From assembly GCA_023394415.1 (NCBI GenBank), contig JAEXAR010000020.1, positions 8,835 through 72,834 of the forward strand: a DNA stretch of 64,000 bases. The letters are read 5' to 3'. Each line of letters starts with the position of its first letter. Position 1 is the first letter of the stretch. The notes below the pieces were generated by a model, which was given only the letters and a program-made list of their open reading frames with translations, did not search any database and had not been told where the DNA came from. Source of the stretch: Bacteroidota bacterium. GTDB lineage: Bacteria; Bacteroidota; Bacteroidia; Flavobacteriales; Weeksellaceae. The position numbers were made by a program, and so were the translations under genes. This document shows, piece after piece, positions 42,718 through 51,380 of this stretch.

Positions 42718-44433
42718 ATGAACAAAACACTTTCAATAGGACTTGCCGGTTTCTCTTTCGTAATTGAGGAGCACGCCTATATAAAACTGAGCGACTATCT
42801 CTCTGCATTAAGAAATTCGCTTGATGCTGCGGAAGCAGACGAAGTAATGCACGATATCGAAATCCGTATGGTTGAAATTTTCAAAGATTCTTTGGGAAAA
42901 CGCGAAGTCATCAACGACGGAGACGTGGAACGCGTTATCGCACAGATCGGAAAACCAGAACAGATCGAAGAGCAAGAAGAAGCTTATTTCTCTGAAAAGA
43001 CTTCAAAAACTCAAAAAACTACTGGCACTGCCTACAACGGCCAAAGACAATTGTTCCGCGATCCTTCAATGCAAAAAATCGCAGGTGTTTGCGCAGGTTT
43101 AGCCCATTACACTGGGATGGACGTAACATTAATGCGTGCTATTTGGTTAGGAATTGCCGTTTTGGGAGTTTTCACTGCAGCTATTTCTACTTCTCTAATT
43201 GTATTAATCTACATCATCCTTTGGGCCGTTTTACCAAAAGCTGAAACCGCTTCAGACTTTTTGAAAATGAAAGGGATGCCTGTAAACTTCGATACTCTAA
43301 AGCAGGAATCTAACAAAATTGTACAGTTCGCTAATGAATCTACACAGAGAGTTGGAGAAATTTACAACGAAAACAAACCATACATCAACCAAGCCGGAAG
43401 TGGACTTTGGAACGTGATAAGATATGTTTTGGGAGGAATTTTCGCTTTTCTTGCAGTGAGTTCTGTAATGGGAATATTTGCAATCTTTGGAATTTTTGGA
43501 AGTTCAGATTTCTCAGGACTTAATGAACTAGATTTCTATTTTGGTGACAGTTCTATGAGTTGGGTACTAAAATCCTTAATGATTTTTGGAGCTTTGTTAC
43601 CTGCATTATTGTTCGGATTTTTATCCATTAAACTTCTATCTCCCAAAACGCAAATCAAAAATATTGGTTATGTTATTGGCGCAATATTCTTAACCATTTT
43701 AGCTCTCGGAACATACTTCGGAATTAATATGGCTAAAAAAGATATGATTTACAAAGGCCATAAAGAAGATGTTGAGAATATTGCTATTGATACAGAATCT
43801 GACAGCCTTCTGATTGATGTTAGAAGTGTTGAGATACCACAAAAGTTCACAGCTTATGATAACGACCTGTATTCTGATAGAAAAACTGTTTTTAAAGAAG
43901 ACTATCCTTTTGTAGAAGTTACAAGAAAATTAGATATAAAATCACCATATCTGATTGTAAAAAGAGAAGCTGATGGCTATAATGTTCCACTAGAAATGAA
44001 AGTACCGGTAGAAATTCAAAATAATAAAATTCTATTTCCGAACTTTATAGAATATCCTTACAATCACCGCTTTAGAGATTACAATGTTACTTACGAGCTT
44101 GTAGTTCCACAAAATACTGTTGTAATTAGCTTAAGTGAAAATAAAATGAGCTTAAGAGGCGATTTGAATGGCGACGGTAAAGATGATGATAACGAAGATA
44201 ATAACACCATTAAAGTTGAGAAAAACAAAGTAACCATCAACGGTGCAACAATTACTTACAGTTCCGATGATAAAGATAGTGTAATCATCAACAATAAGAA
44301 ATACCCGAAAGAAGTGGCTCAAAAAATGATGGATTCACTAAAGGTAAGCTTAAAAGACATGAAAAAATTGAAAGATTTAAACATCAGCATCCAAGAAGGT
44401 AAAGACGAAGTTACCATCAAAACAGGAAAATAA
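42718..44433 (+). CDS. Large PspC domain protein
   Basis: 571 residues. An N-terminal soluble segment (~1-90, LSIGLAGFSFVIEEHAYIKL, typical of DUF1700-like or PadR-associated sensors) is followed by a PspC domain (~118-180, LFRDPSMQKIAGVCAGLAHY), then more membrane helices (~233-260, 285-305, 318-340) and a long beta-rich exposed domain (~345-571) with a calcium-like DLNGDGKDDDNED stretch. Likely a membrane stress sensor controlled by PadR. Confidence 0.85.
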   Translation: MNKTLSIGLAGFSFVIEEHAYIKLSDYLSALRNSLDAAEADEVMHDIEIRMVEIFKDSLGKREVINDGDVERVIAQIGKPEQIEEQEEAYFSEKTSKTQKTTGTAYNGQRQLFRDPSMQKIAGVCAGLAHYTGMDVTLMRAIWLGIAVLGVFTAAISTSLIVLIYIILWAVLPKAETASDFLKMKGMPVNFDTLKQESNKIVQFANESTQRVGEIYNENKPYINQAGSGLWNVIRYVLGGIFAFLAVSSVMGIFAIFGIFGSSDFSGLNELDFYFGDSSMSWVLKSLMIFGALLPALLFGFLSIKLLSPKTQIKNIGYVIGAIFLTILALGTYFGINMAKKDMIYKGHKEDVENIAIDTESDSLLIDVRSVEIPQKFTAYDNDLYSDRKTVFKEDYPFVEVTRKLDIKSPYLIVKREADGYNVPLEMKVPVEIQNNKILFPNFIEYPYNHRFRDYNVTYELVVPQNTVVISLSENKMSLRGDLNGDGKDDDNEDNNTIKVEKNKVTINGATITYSSDDKDSVIINNKKYPKEVAQKMMDSLKVSLKDMKKLKDLNISIQEGKDEVTIKTGK

Positions 44434-44560
44434 AGTGATTTGGATTTGGGCAGATTTTTAATGACATAGTATAAAAGTTTTTAGTCTGCCCGTTCCTTTC
44501 AATAAATTTTTTAAAAAAATTTTAACATAGGATGTAATATTTTAATTAATTAAATTGTTA

Positions 44561-44568
44561 TATCTTCG
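44561..44568 (+). promoter_or_regulatory. -7-like box of the small peptide gene
   Basis: TATCTTCG, one mismatch to TAnnTTTG, 43 bases before the ATG of the 20-codon ORF. Confidence 0.45.
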
Positions 44569-44611
44569 TAGAGCAAAAAAACAATAACAAAAAATCTTAA
44601 AACAAATCAAA

Positions 44612-44674
44612 ATGGTACAGTTTGTCATCGAAATCGTAATGAAGATTATGGATTTCATCAGCAGTTTATTTTAG
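44612..44674 (+). CDS. Candidate 20-residue amphipathic peptide
   Basis: ATG at 44612 and TAG at 44672 enclose 20 codons. The peptide MVQFVIEIVMKIMDFISSLF is hydrophobic with charged residues (E7, K11, D14) at 3-4 spacing, so it could form an amphipathic helix like small membrane toxins or phenol-soluble modulins. It has its own promoter-like box upstream and a good terminator 29 bp downstream, and fills a 324-bp gap with no other gene. Too short for a statistical coding argument: it might be the trace of an sRNA. Confidence 0.45.
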   Translation: MVQFVIEIVMKIMDFISSLF

Positions 44675-44702
44675 AGACAGTCAATATTTCAATATATTTG
44701 TA

Positions 44703-44734
44703 AGGTATAACCAGTGTTGGTTATGCCTTTTTTT
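44703..44734 (+). terminator. Terminator after the small peptide ORF
   Basis: GGTATAACC / GGTTATGCC (one G-T pair) around AGTGTT and then eight Ts. It is 268 bp beyond the large PspC gene and 29 bp after the small ORF. Confidence 0.8.
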
Positions 44735-44757
44735 ATGTAAATTTCTTATTTAAAATA

Positions 44758-45330
44758 ATGAAAAAAATACTTGGAAGCCTAATACTTAAAATCCTCGGCT
44801 GGAAAGTTGTTTTACACGGTGATATAAACAACCTTAACCGCTGTATTCTTGTGGTAGCACCACACACCCATAATATGGAATATGTTTTAGGTAATCTCTC
44901 CTACTGGAAACTGGGGAAACCACTGAAAATCATCATTAAAGACCAACACACCAAAGCATGGTACGGAAGTGTGGTAAAAGGTCTTGGCGGCATCGGAATT
45001 GATCGCTCTCGAAAAAACGATTTGGTCAATTTTGTTGCAGAACAGTTCGAGAAAGAAGATTTCAGCCTTGTGATCACGCCGGAAGGTACTAGAAGTTGGG
45101 TTGAAAAATGGAGAAAAGGATTTTATCATATGGCAATGGCAGCCAAAGTTCCAATTGTTTTAGCAGCAGGTGATTTCAATAAAAAAATTATTTATCTGGG
45201 TTATAAAATTTCATACGAGGAATTGACAAAAATGACTTACGAGGAAGTTCTGAAACGTATCAGTGATTATTATATCGAAAACAAAGTAACTCCAAAGGTT
45301 CCTGCAAATTGGAATGCGAATATTCAATAA
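44758..45330 (+). CDS. 1-acyl-sn-glycerol-3-phosphate acyltransferase-like protein
   Basis: 190-residue PlsC-fold acyltransferase. The catalytic HX4D motif appears as HTHNME (H36...E41), with Glu in place of the usual Asp; the phosphate-binding PEGTR is at 108-112. It transfers an acyl group to lysophosphatidic acid or a related lipid at the inner membrane. No membrane helix is evident, as in other short members. It is followed by two heptad tracts before the thioesterase. Confidence 0.85.
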   Translation: MKKILGSLILKILGWKVVLHGDINNLNRCILVVAPHTHNMEYVLGNLSYWKLGKPLKIIIKDQHTKAWYGSVVKGLGGIGIDRSRKNDLVNFVAEQFEKEDFSLVITPEGTRSWVEKWRKGFYHMAMAAKVPIVLAAGDFNKKIIYLGYKISYEELTKMTYEEVLKRISDYYIENKVTPKVPANWNANIQ

Positions 45331-45340
45331 GCTTTGAGAA

Positions 45341-45396
45341 TATGTATGATGTATGATGTACTATGTATGATGTATTATGTACTATGTATTATGTAA
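45341..45396. repeat. 7-bp-period tract (ATGTATG type)
   Basis: Eight heptads: tatgtat, gatgtat, gatgtac, tatgtat, gatgtat, tatgtac, tatgtat, tatgtaa. It starts about 10 bp after the acyltransferase stop. Confidence 0.8.
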
Positions 45397-45404
45397 ATAA
45401 AGCT

Positions 45405-45474
45405 GGAATATTGAACATTGAACATTGGACATTGGAACTTGAAACCTGAAACTTGAAACTTGAAACTTAAAAAA
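45405..45474. repeat. 7-bp-period tract (GAAACTT type) abutting the thioesterase start
   Basis: Ten heptads: ggaatat, tgaacat (x2), tggacat, tggaact, tgaaacc, tgaaact (x3), taaaaaa, ending exactly at the ATG (45475). Confidence 0.8.
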
Positions 45475-45909
45475 ATGGAAGACAGCAGAAAGAAAGAAAT
45501 ACTAGATAAACTGAATAACTGGGGAACTGAAACCTTAGGTCATACCTTAAATATTGTTTTTACAGAGGTTGATGATGAATCACTTACGGCAACAATGCCT
45601 GTAACACCTAAAGTACACCAACCTTACGGAATTCTCCATGGTGGTGCAAGTGTTGCTTTGGCAGAAACTTTGGGCTCGTGTCTTTCTGTTTTGCACGTAG
45701 ATACCGAAAAATATGCTCCGGTTGGCACCAATATCAACTCCAATCATTTAAGGGCGAAAAGAGAAGGTGTAGTAACAGGGAAAGCTACTTTTATCAGAAA
45801 AGGTCATACTATGCACGTTTCACAAATCGAAATCCGTGATGAAAAAGGTAATCTTGTCAACCATACAACAATGACTAATAATATTATTCCGCATAGTAAA
45901 TTAAAATAA
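45475..45909 (+). CDS. PaaI-type hotdog thioesterase (possible DHNA-CoA thioesterase)
   Basis: 144-residue hotdog-fold thioesterase; the motif YGILHGGASVALAETLG gives H55 and the catalytic E64. The family cleaves aromatic acyl-CoAs. The isochorismate synthase gene two places downstream points to 1,4-dihydroxy-2-naphthoyl-CoA hydrolysis in menaquinone synthesis (inference). The ATG at 45475 is used; the five codons upstream belong to the repeat tract. The next gene starts immediately after its stop. Confidence 0.85.
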   Translation: MEDSRKKEILDKLNNWGTETLGHTLNIVFTEVDDESLTATMPVTPKVHQPYGILHGGASVALAETLGSCLSVLHVDTEKYAPVGTNINSNHLRAKREGVVTGKATFIRKGHTMHVSQIEIRDEKGNLVNHTTMTNNIIPHSKLK

Positions 45910-46980
45910 ATGAGATTTTTAAAATTTCTTTTTCTGTTTTTTTTATTGTCCTGTTCAGACTCATCTTTTGTTGCAATATCTCCAACATCTGTAACTCCAG
46001 AAGTTTTTGAAATTAAAGGTGCTGACTTATCATTCCTTCCTGAAGTAAGAAGAAGCAATATTACTTTTACCAATGCCGAAAACCAAACAGAAGATATGCT
46101 AACAACGCTTAAAAAAAGCGGTGTAAATACTGTAAGATTAAGACTTTGGAAAAATCCAAGTACACCAAATTCTAATTTTGAAACTGTAAAAAGCATATCT
46201 CGGGAAATAAGAAATAAAGGAATGAAAGTTATGCTTACAGTACATTATTCCGATAGTTGGGCAGATCCTTCAAAACAGGAAAAACCTTCTACATGGAAAA
46301 ACCTTAATATAAATCAGTTACAGGACAGCGTATTTGTTTACACCAAAAAGATAATCTCAGAAATTAATCCTGATTATATACAAATCGGAAATGAAATTAA
46401 TAATGGTTTTCTTTTTCCCGAAGGCAGCTTCACCAATCTTTCACAAATGAAAATGCTTCTAAAAAAGGGCATCAGTGCTGTAAGACAAACCAATCCATCA
46501 ACCAAAATTATTCTGCAATTTGCTGGACATCAATATGCTGATAGTTTTTTCTCAAATTTTAAAGATTTGGATTACGATATTATTGGAATAAGCTATTATC
46601 CAAAATGGCACGGCAAAAATTTGAACGAATTGCAAACCAATCTTATTACAACATCTAATGTTAATAATAAACCCATATTTATTGCTGAAACCTCATATCC
46701 TTTTACATTTGATTGGAACGATTGGACCAATAACGAAATTGGAGACAATTCCCAAATTTTACCAGAATTTCCCGCAAGCGAGATTGGACAGAAAAATTAT
46801 CTTATTAAGATTAGAACTCTAATGAAATCTGTACCTCTAGGCATTGGATTTTGTTATTGGGGTGGTGAATGGGTAAGTTACAAAGGTGATAAAGCCACAG
46901 ATGGTTCCAATTGGGAAAACCAAGCATTTTGGGATTTTAAGAACAAGGCGTTGCCCATAATTGAAGCGTATAAAAACTGA
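45910..46980 (+). CDS. GH53 endo-beta-1,4-galactanase lipoprotein
   Basis: 356 residues. A lipoprotein signal ends LLSC (C15). The (beta/alpha)8 glycoside hydrolase domain shows NTVRLRLWKNP, VMLTVHYSDSWADPSKQ, the acid/base E162 in IQIGNEINNG and the nucleophile E260 in IAETSYPF. It cuts arabinogalactan type I. It starts directly after the thioesterase stop and stops 1 bp before isochorismate synthase, an odd place for a polysaccharide enzyme. No SusC/D pair or sugar genes are nearby. Confidence 0.92.
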   Translation: MRFLKFLFLFFLLSCSDSSFVAISPTSVTPEVFEIKGADLSFLPEVRRSNITFTNAENQTEDMLTTLKKSGVNTVRLRLWKNPSTPNSNFETVKSISREIRNKGMKVMLTVHYSDSWADPSKQEKPSTWKNLNINQLQDSVFVYTKKIISEINPDYIQIGNEINNGFLFPEGSFTNLSQMKMLLKKGISAVRQTNPSTKIILQFAGHQYADSFFSNFKDLDYDIIGISYYPKWHGKNLNELQTNLITTSNVNNKPIFIAETSYPFTFDWNDWTNNEIGDNSQILPEFPASEIGQKNYLIKIRTLMKSVPLGIGFCYWGGEWVSYKGDKATDGSNWENQAFWDFKNKALPIIEAYKN

Positions 46981-46981
46981 T

Positions 46982-47965
46982 ATGATTTATTTTAAATTTC
47001 CCTTCAAACCCGGCATTTATACCATTGAAAGCAGTGCAGAAAATAATGCTGTAAAATTCGTTTCATTTGATGAAAAAAAGGTGGTAGATTTTCCGGGGGA
47101 AATAAAGGAAATCAGTAAAGAAGAATTATTAGAAAAGGAATTACTTATCAATAATTCTGATTATCATTCTTTTGAATCCAAAAAAGAAGAAGAAAAAGAA
47201 AATTATCAAAATAAAATTTCAGAAGTTATACAATTTATCAAAGATGAAAACTTGAAAAAACTAGTGATCTCAAGACGGAAAGTACTTCATTATCAAGACA
47301 TTTCACAAAACAAAAATATTTCTTTAACAAAGACTTTTTTAAACCTTTGCGAAAGTTACCCAAATGCTTTTGTGTATCTTTTTAAAAAAGAAACGGTTTG
47401 GATGGGAGCCTTCTCCGAATTGCTAGGTAAATTCAACAAAAATAATTCTGAATTTGAGACGATGAGCCTTGCCGGAACATTGCCTGTAAACGAAGAATGG
47501 ACAAAAAAAGAAATCGAAGAGCAAAAACCCGTTACCGATTATATTTTAAATATTCTGAAAAGGTATTCTGAAAAGGTTAAAAAGTCCAAAACCTACGATC
47601 ATATTTCAGGAAACATAAAACATTTGCGCACCGATTTCAACGCAAAGATTGAAGAAAAAGAATTAGAAAATTTAATTGCCGAACTTCATCCAACACCTGC
47701 TGTATGCGGAATCCCGAAAGATTTTTGCCGTACTGCAATAGAACGATTTGAAGGTTATAATCGCGAACTTTATGCCGGCTACATACGGATAGAAACCCAA
47801 GACGAAATCTTGTATTTCGTCAACCTTCGATGCGCTGAATTTACAGAAAACAGAGCGTTTTTATATGTCGGCGGAGGCATTACTGCACAAAGCAATCCTG
47901 AAAAAGAATGGCGTGAAACCGAGTTAAAATCGGAAGCTATCTTAAAGAATATTGCTATTTCTTAA
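46982..47965 (+). CDS. Isochorismate synthase (chorismate-binding enzyme)
   Basis: 327-residue chorismate-binding enzyme. KKLVISRRKVL, NAFVYLFKKETVWMGAFSELLG, MSLAGTLP, ELHPTPAVCGIPK and the terminal FVNLRCAEF..YVGGGITAQSNPEKEW are the MenF/EntC-type motifs. It converts chorismate to isochorismate, the first step of menaquinone (or a siderophore) synthesis. The start at 46982, one base after the GH53 stop, is preferred to the in-frame TTG/ATG at 46961 inside that gene. Confidence 0.9.
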   Translation: MIYFKFPFKPGIYTIESSAENNAVKFVSFDEKKVVDFPGEIKEISKEELLEKELLINNSDYHSFESKKEEEKENYQNKISEVIQFIKDENLKKLVISRRKVLHYQDISQNKNISLTKTFLNLCESYPNAFVYLFKKETVWMGAFSELLGKFNKNNSEFETMSLAGTLPVNEEWTKKEIEEQKPVTDYILNILKRYSEKVKKSKTYDHISGNIKHLRTDFNAKIEEKELENLIAELHPTPAVCGIPKDFCRTAIERFEGYNRELYAGYIRIETQDEILYFVNLRCAEFTENRAFLYVGGGITAQSNPEKEWRETELKSEAILKNIAIS

Positions 47966-48149
47966 CCGGAAGTTTAGACCAAGTATTCAGCACGTAAACC
48001 ACCAAAATACCAACAATTGCAGCTACTATAGAGAAGATGTATTTAGTATTGTCTTCGTGCATAAACCCAAGACTCCAATCTAAAGCATAAAGGTTAAAAG
48101 CGATAAATACAAAAAAAATAACCAGAAAAATTTTATATACTTTTTGCAT
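47955..48149 (-). CDS. Small two-TM protein
   Basis: 64 residues with two hydrophobic helices (about 4-24 and 38-57) and a basic C-terminus. It is 8 bp downstream of the MarC gene in the same direction. Its stop overlaps the end of the isochorismate synthase gene by 11 bp. No known family. Confidence 0.6.
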   Translation of the reverse strand: MQKVYKIFLVIFFVFIAFNLYALDWSLGFMHEDNTKYIFSIVAAIVGILVVYVLNTWSKLPVKK

Positions 48150-48157
48150 AATTTTGA

Positions 48158-48760
48158 TTAAAAGTGAACGTACGTTTGAAAAAGTTGTGCAAAGTTAGCA
48201 GTAAATAATTTAATAGAGATAGCCAACAGAATAATTCCGAAAACTTTTTCAATAACTTTCAAGGTTCCCTCTCCTATTTTACGTTCCAACCAATTGGCTG
48301 ATTTCAACACCAGATATACAAAGATGGTATTAAGAATAATTCCGAAAATAATGTTAATATCGTGATATTCAGCTTTTAATGAAAGTGTTGTGGTTAATGT
48401 TCCGGCTCCTGCAATAAGGGGAAATGCAATCGGAACAATGGAAGCAGCTTTAGCTTCACTATGTCTTTGTATCTGGATGCCTAAAATCATTTCCAAAGCA
48501 ATAATGAAAATAACAAAGGCACCTGCAATAGCAAAAGAATTAACATCAACGCCAATAAACTTAAGGATTTTATTACCTATAAAAAGGAAAACAATCATTA
48601 AAACTCCAGCAACAATAGACGCTTTTTCAGATTCAATATGTCCAAATTTTTGCTTAAGGCTAACGATAATGGGAATTGAGCCCACAATATCAATTACCGC
48701 AAACAAAACCATGGTACACGTTAAAATTTCTTTCAGTGAAAAATGCTCAAAAACCTCCAT
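48158..48760 (-). CDS. MarC family membrane protein
   Basis: 200 residues with six membrane helices. DIVGSIPIIVSLKQKFG near the start and MILGIQIQRH and PIAFPLIAGAGTLTTTLS in the middle are MarC/NAAT family landmarks. The transported substrate is not established (the antibiotic resistance role once given to MarC is disputed). -7 box at 48781-48788. Confidence 0.92.
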   Translation of the reverse strand: MEVFEHFSLKEILTCTMVLFAVIDIVGSIPIIVSLKQKFGHIESEKASIVAGVLMIVFLFIGNKILKFIGVDVNSFAIAGAFVIFIIALEMILGIQIQRHSEAKAASIVPIAFPLIAGAGTLTTTLSLKAEYHDINIIFGIILNTIFVYLVLKSANWLERKIGEGTLKVIEKVFGIILLAISIKLFTANFAQLFQTYVHF

Positions 48761-48780
48761 ATCAATCGTTAAAAATTTCG

Positions 48781-48788
48781 CAAAAATA
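48781..48788 (-). promoter_or_regulatory. marC -7 box
   Basis: TATTTTTG on the minus strand, 20 bases before the MarC ATG; just outside the stop of batD. Confidence 0.5.
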
Positions 48789-48805
48789 TGAAATATTTTT
48801 AAGAA

Positions 48806-50542
48806 TTACGCAATTTGAGAATATAGTTTTTTGATTTCGGACAATAGCTCGAGCAAATGTTCTTTTGTATGAACTGGTGCATACTTTTCAATCTCAAAAT
48901 TCTGAACCAGATTTCGGTAATCTTCGGATACCTGTTGTCCTTTATGATGTTCAAAAAACTGCTTTACAGAAAGGTTATACTTTCTAAAGACTTGATTTTT
49001 AACCTCATTATCAAATGAAAAATAAGCATCAAAAAATTCAGAATATTTTTCTTCATTAATTAACCTCTCAAAAAACATCACATTAGAATCCACGTCCAAG
49101 GAAACCTCATCACGCAGAGCAGCTTCCGTTTCAGCTATACTTCCAAGTGAAAATTTTTCAGTTTTAGGCTTTAAACTATTTATTTTTTTAAGCCCTGAAA
49201 TAAAGAAAATTATTAATCCTAAAAAAAGTGCGATGAGTGAGTAATTTGCAAAAAGCGTTTTCCAATTCAGTTTATTTTTGTCCTGAATTTTATATTGTTG
49301 GGTTTCAATTATCGGTGTATTAACAGTCTCCAATACATCATTGGTAAGATCATTCACCCTTTCGATAGTCGATTTGGCACTTGCAATCTGTTCAGGTGTC
49401 AACACATTCAACTGAAGCGTTTGTACACCAAGATTGATATATTTTTTTTGTTCAGGATTAAAAAACGCGAAGGATTCTGTATTAACAGCAATATTTCCGG
49501 ATTTTTTTGGGATAATCACATATTTTGCCGTTACTTCACCTTCCAATCCTCTGTTCCCACCCTTCACATGAGACTGGATTTCTGGTTTATAAACAGCATA
49601 ATCTTTAGAGTTTACAATTTTAGGCAATTGTGTTGAATCTAAATTTCCGTGACCTTTTATTTTTACAATAACATCAACAGGTTTATTAACTTCCGATTCA
49701 TTGGCTGATGCTTTTACAATAGAAAGTTTGTATTTGCCAACTGCATTTTTAAAATTTTGAGGCGATCCGGTTGGAAGACTTTTTACATTTAGTTTTACAG
49801 GGTTCGACTTTAAACTTTCCATACGCTTTCCGTTCTCCAGATAAGCGACAGAAGCAGGCGGAATATAAACACGCCCCGATTCATTTGGTAATATCATCAC
49901 CACAGCAATTACCTGAGACGAGAAATCAGATTTCTCTTCAATTTCAGATTTTGCAAAACTAATCGGTTTAATCTCAATATTTCTACCATCAGGAAAACTA
50001 ACTTTCCCAACTTTCCTCAAATTATTAAAATTTTTGCTGTAAGCTCTCAGCACCGCAATGGCAGGTTGATTTTGGTACACTTCGCTATTTTGAAGTTCCA
50101 TATTGAGATATACATTCTCTGAAGTATTTTCTGCTATGGTTTTTTTGCTGAAGTCGCCATCTTTAACCGTAATATAAAAAGGATCAGATTTATAAATCTT
50201 ACCGCTTACTGTTACCAAAGCAGAACCGATAAGATATTTCCCCGGCTGTTTTGGTTCTAAAACATATTCATAAACCAACTGATTAATAACCGTTTTGGTA
50301 CGTTCATCAACATAGGTATTTCTTACGGAACCTTCCGCAATTTTATTAAATTTTGAAAGATCCGGCATCCTCAATGGTGTTTCCTGGATGCTCTCATTAC
50401 CAACAGTCTCTTGTATAATAGTAAAGACAAAGGTTTCTTTACCCGTTATCTCCTTTTTATCGGTATCGGCTACAACAATTACCTGTCCGTAAGATATTAC
50501 GGACGTTAACAATAGAAGTAAATATTGCAGTTTTTCTTTCAT
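48806..50542 (-). CDS. batD: BatD family protein
   Basis: 578 residues: signal peptide (about 1-20), tandem oxygen-tolerance (BatD) beta domains (~22-400), one membrane helix (~435-455, LIALFLGLIIFFISG) and a cytoplasmic tail. It is the last gene of the Bat operon. Its ATG overlaps the stop of the TPR gene (TAATG), so I preferred it to the TTG two codons upstream. The periplasmic domain probably acts with the VWA proteins. Confidence 0.87.
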   Translation of the reverse strand: MKEKLQYLLLLLTSVISYGQVIVVADTDKKEITGKETFVFTIIQETVGNESIQETPLRMPDLSKFNKIAEGSVRNTYVDERTKTVINQLVYEYVLEPKQPGKYLIGSALVTVSGKIYKSDPFYITVKDGDFSKKTIAENTSENVYLNMELQNSEVYQNQPAIAVLRAYSKNFNNLRKVGKVSFPDGRNIEIKPISFAKSEIEEKSDFSSQVIAVVMILPNESGRVYIPPASVAYLENGKRMESLKSNPVKLNVKSLPTGSPQNFKNAVGKYKLSIVKASANESEVNKPVDVIVKIKGHGNLDSTQLPKIVNSKDYAVYKPEIQSHVKGGNRGLEGEVTAKYVIIPKKSGNIAVNTESFAFFNPEQKKYINLGVQTLQLNVLTPEQIASAKSTIERVNDLTNDVLETVNTPIIETQQYKIQDKNKLNWKTLFANYSLIALFLGLIIFFISGLKKINSLKPKTEKFSLGSIAETEAALRDEVSLDVDSNVMFFERLINEEKYSEFFDAYFSFDNEVKNQVFRKYNLSVKQFFEHHKGQQVSEDYRNLVQNFEIEKYAPVHTKEHLLELLSEIKKLYSQIA

Positions 50543-51288
50543 TACCAATCTTTCGCATTGCTTTGCGGCATTGCGTAAGAGTTTTTATTTAAAATTTTAC
50601 GAGCGGTTTCACGTTCTCTGCCTTCAATTCTATTCAGAATTGCATCCTGCTGATCTTTTGGCATATTGCTGCCGTTATTTTGATTTTTGGTATCATTAGG
50701 ATCCTGCCCATTTCCTTTTCCTTGCTGCTTATTTCCCTGCTCACCATTTTGTGGCTGCCCATTTTTATCTTTCTCGCTGTCTTTGGATTTATCTTTTCCT
50801 TCTCCACCAGCACCACCGTTTTTACCGTCTTTACCTTCCTGCTTTTGCTGATTTTCTTTATCCTTCAGCATCGCTATTTCATAATTTTTACGGACATTTT
50901 CGTTGTAAGGATCATATTTTAGAGCCTGCTTATAGAGTTCTGCAGCTTTTTGAGGGTTTTCGCTCTGCATATAAGCATTTCCTTGATTGTAGAGCGCAGC
51001 AGTTTTATCAGCTTTAGTTTGTGCTAAAGCGGATGCTTTCTCGTATTCAGCTTTTGCCTCATCATATTTTTTCTGCTTGTACAAAGCATTGCCAAGGTTG
51101 TAGTGAGCTGCAAAATCTTTCGTGTTTTGTTTTATGGCACCAAGAAATTTAGAAGAAGAACTTTCATAATTCCCTTTTTCAAATTGTTGGTTACCTTCGT
51201 AAATGAGAGTTTTGTAGCTCTCCTGTGCAAAAGTGTAGAAAAAGCCAAAGAAAGTAAAAATGTATGCTATATAAATTCTTTTTATCAT
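50542..51288 (-). CDS. batC: TPR protein of the Bat operon (BatC-like)
   Basis: 248 residues: signal peptide (1-20), TPR repeats at ~28-130 (YKTLIYEGNQQFEKGNYESS, YNLGNALYKQKKYDEAKAEY, YNQGNAYMQSENPQKAAELY) and a low-complexity tail rich in Gly/Asn/Lys/Gln (~135-215) ending ARKILNKNSYAMPQS. Such TPR proteins scaffold the VWA partners. ATG at 51288 is used. A -7 box lies just upstream of it, so this gene and batD may also have an internal promoter. Confidence 0.85.
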   Translation of the reverse strand: MIKRIYIAYIFTFFGFFYTFAQESYKTLIYEGNQQFEKGNYESSSSKFLGAIKQNTKDFAAHYNLGNALYKQKKYDEAKAEYEKASALAQTKADKTAALYNQGNAYMQSENPQKAAELYKQALKYDPYNENVRKNYEIAMLKDKENQQKQEGKDGKNGGAGGEGKDKSKDSEKDKNGQPQNGEQGNKQQGKGNGQDPNDTKNQNNGSNMPKDQQDAILNRIEGRERETARKILNKNSYAMPQSNAKDW

Positions 51289-51296
51289 TATCAATG

Positions 51297-51304
51297 CAAA
51301 AATA
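51297..51304 (-). promoter_or_regulatory. Internal -7 box before batC
   Basis: TATTTTTG on the minus strand, eight bases before the ATG, inside the Bat operon. It could give batC-batD a second promoter. Confidence 0.5.
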
Positions 51305-51380
51305 TTCCTTTTAATGTTAATAAAGATGCCGTAAACCGTTAAATTTTGGTTAAAAAAAGCCTAAAGCATTGGTTTTTAGC

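Noticed and set aside
45341..45474. Possible CRISPR array
   Set aside because: The units are 7 bp and there are no spacers; these are tandem heptads.
48390..48791. 133-codon plus-strand ORF opposite marC
   Set aside because: Mirror of marC in another frame; the residues match no family and marC has clear membrane motifs.
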